From NCBI GenBank assembly GCA_020638335.1, contig JACKIT010000009.1, positions 1 to 49,544 of the forward strand: 49,544 bases of DNA. Reading direction: 5' to 3'. The notes beneath the pieces are model-generated. The model had not been told where the DNA came from and did no database searches. It saw only the letters and a list, made by a program, of their open reading frames with translations. Shown here one piece after another: positions 31,324-39,782 of the stretch. This DNA is from Rhodospirillales bacterium (GTDB lineage: Bacteria; Pseudomonadota; Alphaproteobacteria; Micavibrionales; Micavibrionaceae). Both the position numbers and the translations under genes were made by a program. The first letter of the stretch is position 1; each line of letters opens with the position of its first letter.

Positions 31324-32631
31324 ATGAGCAAATCTTCAGATAAAACCGATAGCAAAAACACCCTGTATTGTTCCTTTTGCGGCAAGAGCCAGCATGAGGT
31401 GCGCAAGCTGATTGCCGGCCCGAATGTTTTCATTTGTAATGAGTGCGTTGAGCTGTGCATGGATATTATCCGCGAAGAGGATAAGACGCAGCTTGTTCGT
31501 GAAGGGGAAAGCGTCCCTGCCCCGTCTGAAATCAAACAGGTGCTGGATGATTATGTAATCGGGCAGGAAGGCGCCAAGCGTGTGTTGTCTGTGGCGGTGC
31601 ATAACCATTACAAGCGTCTGGAGCATGGCGGCACGGGCTCAGGCAGCGATGTCGAGCTGGCGAAATCGAACATTCTGCTGGTCGGGCCGACAGGCTGCGG
31701 GAAGACGCTTCTGGCTCAGACTTTGGCGCGGATTTTGGATGTGCCGTTCACAATGGCCGATGCTACGACCCTGACCGAAGCGGGCTATGTGGGCGAAGAT
31801 GTGGAAAACATTGTGCTCAAATTGCTACAAGCCAGTGATTACAATGTTGAGCGGGCACAAAAAGGGATTGTGTATATTGATGAGATCGACAAGATTTCAC
31901 GCAAATCCGATAACCCGTCAATTACCCGCGATGTGTCGGGTGAAGGGGTTCAGCAGGCTTTACTGAAATTGATGGAAGGCACTGTTGCTTCCGTACCGCC
32001 GCAGGGCGGACGTAAGCACCCGCAGCAGGAATTCCTGCAGGTGGATACGTCCAACATCCTGTTTATTGCCGGAGGTGCGTTTGCAGGCCTTGATAAAGTG
32101 ATCGCGGCACGCGGGCGCGGTACAACGATTGGGTTTGGCGCGGATGTCAAAGATTTGGACGAGCGCGGCATTGGCGAGTTGTTTAAGGAGCTGGAGCCGG
32201 AAGATCTGCTCAAATACGGGCTCATTCCTGAATTTGTCGGGCGCTTACCGGTGATTGCGACGCTGGAGGATCTGGATGAAGATGCGCTGATCACCATTTT
32301 GACCGAACCGAAGAATGCGCTGGTCAAGCAATATAAGAAGCTGTTTGACATTGAAGGTGTTGAACTCACCTTTACAGATGAAGCACTTAAGGCGATAGCC
32401 CAAAGAGCTATTGAGCGCAAGACTGGCGCGCGAGGATTGCGCTCGATTCTTGAAAACCTGCTCCTCAACACAATGTTTGAGTTGCCGGATGTTGAAGGGC
32501 TGGAAGAGGTCGTGATTAACGAGGACACTGTAAAAAAAGACAAAGATCCGGTTATGGTTCTGACTGACAAGAAGAAAAAGAAAAAAAACGACAGCAAAAA
32601 AGATAAAGATAAGGAAGCGGCGAAGGGGTAG
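31324..32631 (+). CDS. clpX: ATP-dependent Clp protease ATP-binding subunit ClpX
   Basis: AAA+ unfoldase that feeds ClpP. 435 residues: an N-terminal zinc domain with Cys16, Cys19, Cys38 and Cys41; Walker A GPTGCGKT (121-128); Walker B IVYIDEIDKI; the pore loop GYVGEDVEN; and sensor-2 GARGLRSILEN. IGFGADV lies in the ClpP-binding IGF loop. The C-terminal ~20 residues are an unusually Lys/Asp-rich tail (KKKKKKNDSKKDKDK). clpP is not in the window; here clpX stands alone, between sufE (divergent) and a sigma-like gene (convergent). Confidence 0.95.
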   Translation: MSKSSDKTDSKNTLYCSFCGKSQHEVRKLIAGPNVFICNECVELCMDIIREEDKTQLVREGESVPAPSEIKQVLDDYVIGQEGAKRVLSVAVHNHYKRLEHGGTGSGSDVELAKSNILLVGPTGCGKTLLAQTLARILDVPFTMADATTLTEAGYVGEDVENIVLKLLQASDYNVERAQKGIVYIDEIDKISRKSDNPSITRDVSGEGVQQALLKLMEGTVASVPPQGGRKHPQQEFLQVDTSNILFIAGGAFAGLDKVIAARGRGTTIGFGADVKDLDERGIGELFKELEPEDLLKYGLIPEFVGRLPVIATLEDLDEDALITILTEPKNALVKQYKKLFDIEGVELTFTDEALKAIAQRAIERKTGARGLRSILENLLLNTMFELPDVEGLEEVVINEDTVKKDKDPVMVLTDKKKKKKNDSKKDKDKEAAKG

Positions 32632-32655
32632 CCCTTTGCACACGGCCTTATGTGC

Positions 32656-33885
32656 CTACACTGGATCGTAGACCATTCCACCTTTCCAAAGGCCGTAATC
32701 AATGAGCGTCTTGCGCAGTTCCCCTGCGCGGTACTGGTTGATGGTTCCGTATAAAAATTCTTCTTTTACAGCTTTAAGCCACGCGATTTTTTCGGAGCTC
32801 AGTCCTACATTTTGCTCTTTAAGGCGTTCCGCTTCTTCACGTCTTTTTGCGAAATCTTCTTCGCCAAATAAAGCGCTTCTCAAAATATCTGATCGTGAAG
32901 GATGGCGTAATCTTCTCAGCTCTGTTGCCTCGATTGCTCCTGCACGATATTCCAGGACACCAAGATATCGCGCCGTCTGTTCCAGATTACACGCACCATC
33001 ATCGCTCCCCCACGGCGTTGGATGCTGATGCGTTCCCGGCTGAACATTAAAGCGCCGACATAATGTGAGTTTTTCCCTTTCAGACAGCAGCTCTAGCGCA
33101 TCCCACGCTTTTTCCGCGAGTTGTTCTTGCTCTGCGGCGACTAGAGGATCTTCTGCATTCGGATCTATAAAAAGAGCCATAGGATCGGCGTCCTCGAAAC
33201 GCGAATCAGCATCCGCATCATAACGTGGATTATCCCGTCTTTTCTTCTTTGTTGCATAAATCTTCGATGACCTAATGGTTCCACCAAGAAGGCGACTATG
33301 GAACTTATGACGCATTGAGGGGGAAAACGATGATGCAATATCATCCTCCTCCCTCTTACTAAGCGCAGACCCCCTTTCAATTTCAGCGTTTTCTATGGCC
33401 TTCAGAATCTTGAACATGTAGCCATTTTTAAAAAGCTGGGGGAGGACGCCTTTCATCCCCATATTCACCCCCCATTCTGCTCCATTCGTCACATAGGTGT
33501 TTAATGTTGTATCTTTCTGTGCAAGGGGGCGTTTATGGTAGGCCTCTATACCGTTCAATACTCCGCACATCTTTCCACCCTTCCTGACCCCCACCAATGC
33601 GAAATCGAGAACGTCGTTTAATGTTACGTGCTTTTGAAATTTACGATATGTCGGGTACTGTTTTTTAATAATTAATCTGGACTTATCTATTAACAAACGC
33701 TCAAGAGCTTTTTCATCGCTCTTTTCAACCCAATCCCTTACAAGCGCATCTTCCTGTGCCAGCGATAGGCGCGGGTATTGTCGTGGATCGGCTATGTCCG
33801 CTAATCTTCGCAGCAACGCCTTTTGCGTTTCTCCGTCGTTATCCACCCTACTGACCTCATCTAATTGGTCAAATTTGCCCTTCAT
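32656..33885 (-). CDS. Divergent sigma-70-like protein
   Basis: 409 residues from ATG 33885 (GAGG 5 bases upstream; TTG 33900 also in frame). Residues ~38-150 align with regions 1.2-2 of RpoH-type sigma factors: LSLAQEDALVRDWVEKSDEKALERLL, then a YRKF/TLNDVLDFALVGV stretch and NTYVTNGAEWGVNMG where STYATWWIRASI is normal. Residues ~265-332 match region 4: LSEREKLTLCRRFNV, an ~18-residue insertion, then LEQTARYLGVLEYRAGAIEATELRRLRHPSR. The usual TRERIRQIE recognition helix reads LEYRAGAIE. A ~75-residue C-terminal extension follows. Likely a promoter-recognition or RNA-polymerase-binding paralogue; the promoter it reads is unknown. Confidence 0.7.
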   Translation of the reverse strand: MKGKFDQLDEVSRVDNDGETQKALLRRLADIADPRQYPRLSLAQEDALVRDWVEKSDEKALERLLIDKSRLIIKKQYPTYRKFQKHVTLNDVLDFALVGVRKGGKMCGVLNGIEAYHKRPLAQKDTTLNTYVTNGAEWGVNMGMKGVLPQLFKNGYMFKILKAIENAEIERGSALSKREEDDIASSFSPSMRHKFHSRLLGGTIRSSKIYATKKKRRDNPRYDADADSRFEDADPMALFIDPNAEDPLVAAEQEQLAEKAWDALELLSEREKLTLCRRFNVQPGTHQHPTPWGSDDGACNLEQTARYLGVLEYRAGAIEATELRRLRHPSRSDILRSALFGEEDFAKRREEAERLKEQNVGLSSEKIAWLKAVKEEFLYGTINQYRAGELRKTLIDYGLWKGGMVYDPV

Positions 33886-34076
33886 CACCACCTCTTCCAA
33901 TACCTTAAATGATGGTTCGCACCCTACACGACCTATTTTATTATGTCAATATATTGTTCATTAATAAGTCTGTATGCTTTTTCATTTTGTGTTCATGATT
34001 TTGTGCTTAGATTCAGGGCCTAAAATAATGTAGCATTAAGTTTGACGTTATTGATTCATAGGGGAGATTACTCACA

Positions 34077-35039
34077 ATGTCACAAGCTTCCAAAATCATG
34101 CCGAAACCAAACAAGAAATACCGCCTCATCACGCGCAGCGATATGGATGGGCTGGTATGCGGTATTTTGCTGAAAGAGCTGAACCTTATTGATGATGTGA
34201 CATTTGCTCACCCTAAAGACATGCAGGACGGGCTCATTGATGTGGGGCCGGAAGACATCACCACAAACCTTCCTTACGTTGAGGGTGCTTATCTGGCCTT
34301 TGACCACCATGCCAGCGAGACAGAGCGCCTGGATAAAATTGCCCCCAACCACATCATTGATGCGAATGCACCGTCAGCCGCGCGCGTGGTTTATGATTAT
34401 TTTGGCGGCGAAGAGAAATTCCCTCATGTGTCTTCAGATATGATGGAAGCAGTTGATAAGGCTGATTCTGCCAAATTTACAAAAGAAGACATTCTTAACC
34501 CTGACGGCTGGGAACTTTTAAGCTTTATCATGGATGCGCGTACAGGCCTTGGGCGCTTCCGCGATTTTAATATCTCAAATTATCAATTGATGATGAAGCT
34601 GATAGAACATTGCCGCAATCATGAAACGATTGAGCAAATTCTGGAGTTACAGGATGTTAAGGAGCGCGTTGATCTGTATTTTGATCATCAGATCAAATTT
34701 CGGGAGCAAATTGAACGCTGTTCCGTCGTACACGGCAATCTCGTTGTGCTGGACCTGCGCAAGGAAGAAACTATTTGGGCCGGAAACCGCTTTGTGATTT
34801 ACGCACTGTTCCCGCATGCTAATATTTCAGCTCACATTTTGTGGGGTAAAAACAAGCAAAATACCGTGTTTGCTATTGGAAAATCCATCCTGAACCGTAC
34901 CAGCAACACTGACATCGGCCAGCTGTGCCTGAGCTATGGCGGCGGCGGGCATAGCGCCGCCGGGACCTGTCAAGTTGAGAACCTGAAAGCCGAAGAGTTG
35001 TTGCAGGACATTATCAAGAAAATTCGGGCCGATGGGTAA
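34077..35039 (+). CDS. DHH-family phosphoesterase
   Basis: 320 residues. The DHH domain has RSDMDGLVCGI (metal-binding Asp pair near residues 22-24) and AFDHHASE (the DHH motif), and the C-terminal DHHA1-like domain ends in SYGGGGHSAAGTCQVE, the GGGHxxAxG signature. Related enzymes are nanoRNases/pAp phosphatases and exopolyphosphatases, all Mn2+-dependent. Which reaction this one performs cannot be decided from sequence. GGGGAG lies about 8 bases before ATG 34077. Divergent from the sigma-like gene across 191 bases. Confidence 0.85.
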   Translation: MSQASKIMPKPNKKYRLITRSDMDGLVCGILLKELNLIDDVTFAHPKDMQDGLIDVGPEDITTNLPYVEGAYLAFDHHASETERLDKIAPNHIIDANAPSAARVVYDYFGGEEKFPHVSSDMMEAVDKADSAKFTKEDILNPDGWELLSFIMDARTGLGRFRDFNISNYQLMMKLIEHCRNHETIEQILELQDVKERVDLYFDHQIKFREQIERCSVVHGNLVVLDLRKEETIWAGNRFVIYALFPHANISAHILWGKNKQNTVFAIGKSILNRTSNTDIGQLCLSYGGGGHSAAGTCQVENLKAEELLQDIIKKIRADG

Positions 35040-35060
35040 GTGCCACAGTTCCCAAAAGGA

Positions 35061-35930
35061 TTATTTGGGACGAAAAATATCGACGGGAACGACGCATTCC
35101 TTGGTGTTGCTCTTTTCACAAATTTCTGCCTGTTGACGGCCCATATGGAGCGTATCGGCAAATTCTGATATTTTTGCCATAGCCTGCGGATTATCCAAAA
35201 GCGCTTGAGGATTGGAGTCATACGCTGCAAAGATGGATTCCTGTCCTTTGGGCCAGATTTTTTGATGCAAATTATCGGCTATACCGGGTTGAAAATTATA
35301 CATGCCCCTGTTGGCTTCCGTGATCTTGCCTTTCATTTCCTCCGTCAAAAGACCAGCATGTTCAAGCAAAGCGATCGCCATGCCATTTGAATTGGATTCT
35401 CCCGTATCCCAATCTTCAGGAAATTTCTCATAACGCAAATCCTTTTCGGCCCCATGCGCTGTGAATTCAAGCATTTTTGCAAAAGGAACGAGAATATCCG
35501 GGCCGGTCCCTTCTACCGACTGGATACGCCGGCTTTCCCAAAAATCTGTAACGACCATATTATCAGCCCGGCAATCGTCCAGAATCGGGCTAAATTTTTC
35601 ATCATCCGCGTAAAATGTCGCATGGCCATCTTTGCGATCAAGACTCCAGAGATCAAGGCTTGTCACCATCTCCCCGTCAGGAGCCTTCAATTCAACATTC
35701 ATGTGCCGCGCAGGAGATCCCAATATACGATAATAATTAAGATCCAGCCTCCAACCGTCCTGCTGAAAACGCGGACTCTCGATCACTTCGGAAAGTTTAT
35801 GGGAATGATAGTGCGGATGGTGCGGATGCTCTATTTGCCCCCGATCCGGCTGACCATAGCATTCGGAGCCGTCAACGGCGTTTGTTTTCCATTGCGCCTG
35901 AATATCCGGTGTGTCTTTCTTTTCACCCAT
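35061..35930 (-). CDS. Unknown His-rich protein (289 aa)
   Basis: No family recognised. A His-rich stretch (HPHHPHYHSHK, residues ~35-45) could bind metal. The central region has DLWSLDRKDGHATFYADDEKF, and later FTAHGAEKDLRYEKFPEDWDTGESNSNGMAIALLEHAGL, whose NSNG-x5-LL pattern weakly recalls papain-like folds but lacks Cys at that place. No signal peptide or membrane segment. The 3' end forms a TCCCAAA/TTTGGGA hairpin with the end of the DHH gene region (35051-35071). Encoded alone, convergent with the DHH gene. Confidence 0.6.
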   Translation of the reverse strand: MGEKKDTPDIQAQWKTNAVDGSECYGQPDRGQIEHPHHPHYHSHKLSEVIESPRFQQDGWRLDLNYYRILGSPARHMNVELKAPDGEMVTSLDLWSLDRKDGHATFYADDEKFSPILDDCRADNMVVTDFWESRRIQSVEGTGPDILVPFAKMLEFTAHGAEKDLRYEKFPEDWDTGESNSNGMAIALLEHAGLLTEEMKGKITEANRGMYNFQPGIADNLHQKIWPKGQESIFAAYDSNPQALLDNPQAMAKISEFADTLHMGRQQAEICEKSNTKECVVPVDIFRPK

Positions 35931-36003
35931 TTGAACTTTCCTTCTTTTTCTTTTGCGGCTGTAATTATAGAGTGTAGAGAATGCCGCTTAAGAAAACATT
36001 AAT

Positions 36004-36909
36004 ATGGTAACAGTCATGCCTCCATTTTCTCTTCAAAAAAGTGAGCGTATCGGCGTGATGGCGCCGTCTTCCTATGTGGAACGGGATGATATTGAGAAAT
36101 CAAAAGCGCTATTGGAAAGCAAGGGGTATGACGTTTTCGTCCACCCCCAGAGTTTTGCGCGCCAACATCAGTCTGCCGGCACGCACAAGGATAAGCTTGA
36201 TGCGCTTCACTCTCTTTATGCTGATAAGAACATCCGTGCAATTTGGGCCGCCGGTGGTGGAAACCGGTCGCTTTATTTGCTGGACGGTCTGAACTACGAG
36301 CTCATCGCAAAGAATCCGAAGCCCCTGATCGGTTTCAGCGATGCGAGCGCACTTTTGAATGCTATTTACGCCAACACCGGGATTGAAGGCTTTCATGCGC
36401 AAATATTCAACCGCCTGCACAATTTTGGACAGCTTGATGAAACGCTCTGCGCCTTGTCAGGAGAATGCTCTTCCATGCCCATGGAAGAGGCGCGCATCCT
36501 TCAACCTGGCCGCGCTGAAGGATGTATAATCGGCGGGTGTCTGAGTTTGTTTCACTATCTGCCCGGCACCAATGATTGCCCCAATATGCAGGGCGCTATC
36601 TTATTGCTTGAAGATAGCGGCGATGAAATAAGCCGGTTTGATCGTATGTTTGCGCACATGAAACGCATGGGCGTTTTTGAGCAGATTGGCGGGCTTGTGT
36701 TGGGTGAGTTTCATGACATAAAAGACAGCAGCCGTCCTTTTGGGTTTTCACTTGAGGACATTACATTGGAAGCTCTTGATGGCCGCGACATTCCCATTAT
36801 TTTCAATGCCCCGTTTGGCCATGGTAAGAATTTATGGCCCGCGCCTATCGGCAGAAAAGGTGTTTTGGATACTGCTACACTAAGCTTACGTTTTACAAGC
36901 TTACCCTAG
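36004..36909 (+). CDS. LD-carboxypeptidase (peptidase S66 family)
   Basis: Serine peptidase that removes the terminal D-Ala from murein tetrapeptides during cell-wall recycling in the cytoplasm. 301 residues: IGVMAPSSYVERDDIEKS near the N-terminus, the nucleophile Ser in IGFSDASALLNAI (~residue 118), AILLLEDSGDEISRFDRM with the catalytic Glu, and the catalytic His in APFGHGKNLWPAPIG. All three S66 catalytic residues are visible. ATG 36016 is a possible alternative start. Confidence 0.9.
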   Translation: MVTVMPPFSLQKSERIGVMAPSSYVERDDIEKSKALLESKGYDVFVHPQSFARQHQSAGTHKDKLDALHSLYADKNIRAIWAAGGGNRSLYLLDGLNYELIAKNPKPLIGFSDASALLNAIYANTGIEGFHAQIFNRLHNFGQLDETLCALSGECSSMPMEEARILQPGRAEGCIIGGCLSLFHYLPGTNDCPNMQGAILLLEDSGDEISRFDRMFAHMKRMGVFEQIGGLVLGEFHDIKDSSRPFGFSLEDITLEALDGRDIPIIFNAPFGHGKNLWPAPIGRKGVLDTATLSLRFTSLP

Positions 36910-37134
36910 ACAATCCCTTTTAGCCCTCGTAGGGAACTTGAATAAAATATGCTCTTCTATGCGTGTATGTGAGATACATCTGCTATTCAAAAAAATAATT
37001 AAGTTATTGCTACAAAACAATAATTTTAAACTTTAACATATTATGAACCTCTCACCCTAACCTGACAAAAAATGGAGGTTATCTGCTGCTATATTTTATT
37101 TAATTATTATATAACAATGGCTTATAAAATTCAT

Positions 37135-37165
37135 TTGACAAGTGACTTTTTTAAACGCATATATT
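37135..37165 (+). promoter_or_regulatory. Predicted promoter for the orphan gene at 37204
   Basis: TTGACA (37135-37140) followed 17-19 bases later by CATATATT (37158-37165). It lies in a 294-base AT-rich gap after the carboxypeptidase gene. Confidence 0.5.
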
Positions 37166-37203
37166 AGATAATCAAAATAAAAATAACAGGGACTGAGTTA
37201 GAG

Positions 37204-37902
37204 ATGAAGTATGAGAGCGTATGCTCGCATGGCTCGTTCACCAGTTGGGGATCTGGATTTAAGTATCATTATGAAGCGCGTGATTGCGCCATTGATGTAA
37301 CCTCCGCGGATGGATATAGGGCTTTGGCGAGACTAAAACCGGGTAGTCAGATATGCTGCGATCCGTTTTCTTATGTCGAAACTTTGAATAAAACCAATCA
37401 AATCAAAGCTCTGATGTATAGCGATAATACGACAACAAATTTAGCTGATACGCTTGACGATGCGCGGCTGAGCAGCCTGATTAAAATTACAGGACATATT
37501 TCGTACCTGGCCCTTTACGGGCTGCATTGCAAGAATTTCAATCATTTTTCGACGCTGTTTTGTCAAGATTTTGATCTTAAGAGCCTAAAAATTAAACGGT
37601 TTTCCTCAGATAGACAGGAAAAAAGCTTTTATCTGGCTTACCTTACCACACAACATAATAATTCAGTGTGTACGAGATCTGATGATTTATCCGGCCTGGC
37701 GACTTCGTTATCAAATAAAATTTTGAGCGACCTTATCACGGTAGAATTTGGATTAAATCGCGACAGGTCTGCACAAAATTTACTGGGTGCGGCATCTAAA
37801 CTCGCAACAATCGGACGCGTCCTGGACAATAATTTTATTCCGGAAGAAAAGCTGAAACGTATAAAACAATTTGAAAAACTTGAAACTATCAACAAGATGT
37901 AA
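37204..37902 (+). CDS. Unknown protein (232 aa)
   Basis: No family recognised. Mixed alpha/beta composition with scattered Cys (residues ~7, 28, 51-52), no signal peptide or membrane helix. The first ~60 residues resemble a small domain (YHYEARDCAIDVTSADGYRALARLKPGSQICC), and the rest is Leu/Ser/Asn-rich and probably helical. AT-rich flanks and no obvious partner suggest an accessory gene. The ribosome site before ATG 37204 is weak. carD follows after 225 bases. Confidence 0.6.
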   Translation: MKYESVCSHGSFTSWGSGFKYHYEARDCAIDVTSADGYRALARLKPGSQICCDPFSYVETLNKTNQIKALMYSDNTTTNLADTLDDARLSSLIKITGHISYLALYGLHCKNFNHFSTLFCQDFDLKSLKIKRFSSDRQEKSFYLAYLTTQHNNSVCTRSDDLSGLATSLSNKILSDLITVEFGLNRDRSAQNLLGAASKLATIGRVLDNNFIPEEKLKRIKQFEKLETINKM

Positions 37903-38127
37903 AGTCATTAAAAACAGCATATTGTCTCTGTTTGTTAATAAAAAATTTTAAGACTTTGTTAAGTTTTTGTTGAAAATTTGTGAAATTTTAGGTATCGTTT
38001 GGCTTCACATTCAAACAAGACATTGTTTTGTGAGCGACGAAAGTGCTTATCTGGGGCGGACTCTGTGCGCTATGGCATGAGCCTTTTGTCAATAGACATA
38101 ATAACGAAAAAAGAAGGTGCACCAAAC

Positions 38128-38661
38128 ATGGCTAATGATAATTTTGACTTCACTGCTGGAACCTCCGTTGTATACCCTGCGCACGGCGTAGGCGTCATTG
38201 AAGGGATCGAAACCCAAAATATTGGCGGCATGGAAGTCAGCCTTTACGCCATTTCTTTTGAAAAAGACCGTATGCGCCTTAAAATTCCTGTGATAAAAGC
38301 CGAGGCTGCAGGTCTGCGCAAACTCAGCTCTACGGATCGTATGGGCGATGCACTCAAAACACTGAAAGGCAAGGCCCGCGTACGGCGCACAATGTGGAGC
38401 CGCCGTGCACAGGAATACGAAATGAAGATTAATTCCGGCGATCCTGTCGCTATTGCAGAGGTTCTGCGCGACCTGAAACGCAGTAATGACGATAGTGAGC
38501 AATCTTATAGCGAACGTCAGATCTATCAATCGGCACTGGAGCGCCTGGCGCGCGAAGTGGCGGCAGTTGAGAAGATTACCGAGGGCAAAGCAATCGAACG
38601 CCTTGAAGATATTATGGGTGTTCCAAAAGAAATGCCTCTGGAAGACAAGCAAGCTGCTTAA
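38128..38661 (+). CDS. carD: CarD family transcriptional regulator
   Basis: Binds RNA polymerase beta and stabilises open promoters, notably at rRNA and stress genes. 177 residues from ATG 38128 (AAGAAGG 10 bases upstream): the N-terminal RNA-polymerase-interacting Tudor-like domain is TSVVYPAHGVGVIEGIETQNIGGMEVSLY, followed by a helical DNA-contacting domain with WSRRAQEYEMKINSGDPVAIAEVLRDLKR, both family hallmarks. A long leader (~125 bases) precedes it. A strong terminator follows. Confidence 0.93.
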   Translation: MANDNFDFTAGTSVVYPAHGVGVIEGIETQNIGGMEVSLYAISFEKDRMRLKIPVIKAEAAGLRKLSSTDRMGDALKTLKGKARVRRTMWSRRAQEYEMKINSGDPVAIAEVLRDLKRSNDDSEQSYSERQIYQSALERLAREVAAVEKITEGKAIERLEDIMGVPKEMPLEDKQAA

Positions 38662-38695
38662 GAGCAGACTTCTCTTACATTTACCTGAAATTTTA

Positions 38696-38745
38696 ATCGG
38701 GCGCATGGATAAGTTTTTAGGCTTTCTATGCGCCTGATTTTATTA
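38696..38745 (+). terminator. Intrinsic terminator after carD
   Basis: ATCGGGCGCAT (38696-38706) pairs over 11 positions, one G-U, with ATGCGCCTGAT (38728-38738), followed by TTTATTATATA. The 21-base loop is longer than usual. Confidence 0.75.
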
Positions 38746-38828
38746 TATACTAGCTTTGATTCTGGGAACTCTTCCCGCCCTCACCTTTTTTCGATCACCG
38801 AAAAGCACCCACAAGAACGAACGCAAAC

Positions 38829-39650
38829 GTGAATATGGTTTGGAAAGATTCTGATTCTATCTCCTCAATGGGCACACCCCATATAGTATGGAGTATTCCT
38901 GCTATTCACGCAGATTTAGTGCAGCTAATTCGCTTGCATGATGCTATTTTTAGTCAGATCAAGCCGGGGGACCGGATACTTTATCATGGCAATTACACAG
39001 GATATGGCGAGCGCGCGGTAGCGTGCCTTGATGAAATTCTAGCCTTTCGGCGGATGGTGTTGGCGCTACCGGGGATGCTGCCGTCTGATATTGTTTATCT
39101 GCGCGGGCAGCAGGAACTTATCTGGGAAAAGCTGTTACAGATTCAATTTGCACCTGACCCTACCAATGTTTTTCTGTGGATGTTAGGGAACGGCCTGACC
39201 AGCACGCTTTATGATTATGGACTATCGCCGCATGACGGGATTGATGCCTGCAAAACCGGGATTATGGGCCTGACGAAATGGACAAACTCGATCCGCAAGG
39301 CGTTGCGCGCACATCCGGGCCATGAAACCTTTATGAACCAGCTCAAACGTATGGCTGTTACGGATAAGAGCGCCCCTGCCCCGATGCTGTTTGTTCATGC
39401 GGGGCTAAATATCGAACGCGCCTTGCATGAGCAAGGCGATGATATTTGGTGGGCAACGGATAATTTTAGAAAAATAGAGCACCCTTACGCACCCTTTACC
39501 AAAGTTGTTCGCGGATTTGATCCTGATCATGGCGGTATGCACCTTAACGGCGTCAGCGCCACGGTTGATGACGGGTGCGGTTTTGGCGGAGCGCTGATCA
39601 GCGTTGGGTTTAACCCTGATGGTACGCCGGCGCAGATCCTCGAAGCCTAG
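38829..39650 (+). CDS. PPP-type metallophosphatase relative lacking catalytic residues
   Basis: 273 residues starting at GTG 38829. The fold order of PPP/calcineurin-like phosphatases is followed, but signature residues are replaced: GDxHG reads PAIHA (24-28, only His27 kept), GDxxDRG reads GNYTGYG (54-60), GNHE reads GQQE (93-96), and the late GHT segment reads VVRGFDP, with its His lost. VHAGL, typical of the family, is kept. At least four metal ligands are missing, so hydrolysis is unlikely; a binding or regulatory role is more plausible. It lies between carD and rpoH. Confidence 0.7.
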   Translation: MNMVWKDSDSISSMGTPHIVWSIPAIHADLVQLIRLHDAIFSQIKPGDRILYHGNYTGYGERAVACLDEILAFRRMVLALPGMLPSDIVYLRGQQELIWEKLLQIQFAPDPTNVFLWMLGNGLTSTLYDYGLSPHDGIDACKTGIMGLTKWTNSIRKALRAHPGHETFMNQLKRMAVTDKSAPAPMLFVHAGLNIERALHEQGDDIWWATDNFRKIEHPYAPFTKVVRGFDPDHGGMHLNGVSATVDDGCGFGGALISVGFNPDGTPAQILEA

Positions 39651-39734
39651 GACTTAACTCCGCTTCATCAGCAAATTTCAAAAAAATATTAATTTTTGTT
39701 AACTTTTTTGCATTTTGAACGAATGCATATGCGA

Positions 39735-39773
39735 GTGGCATACGTATGATTTTATGTGCCACATAAAAGGAGG
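39735..39773 (+). promoter_or_regulatory. Leader hairpin and strong ribosome site of rpoH
   Basis: GTGGCATA (39735-39742) pairs with TATGTGCCAC-end bases 39755-39762 to give an 8-bp stem with one G-U and a 12-base loop, ending two bases before AAAAGGAGG (39765-39773). The strong ribosome site lies 9 bases before ATG 39783. A temperature-responsive structure is conceivable, as for rpoH elsewhere, but the drawn stem does not cover the site. Confidence 0.5.
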
Positions 39774-39782
39774 ATGAGTTTT

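Noticed and set aside
31950..32702. Open frame antisense to clpX (250 codons)
   Set aside because: Ser-rich, with a Phe-rich tract from the Lys-rich clpX tail; no ribosome site or homology, so a shadow of clpX.
36910..37134. AT-rich gap after the LD-carboxypeptidase as a possible small RNA or origin
   Set aside because: Only poly-A/T runs are visible, with no iterons, DnaA-box cluster or convincing hairpin terminator.
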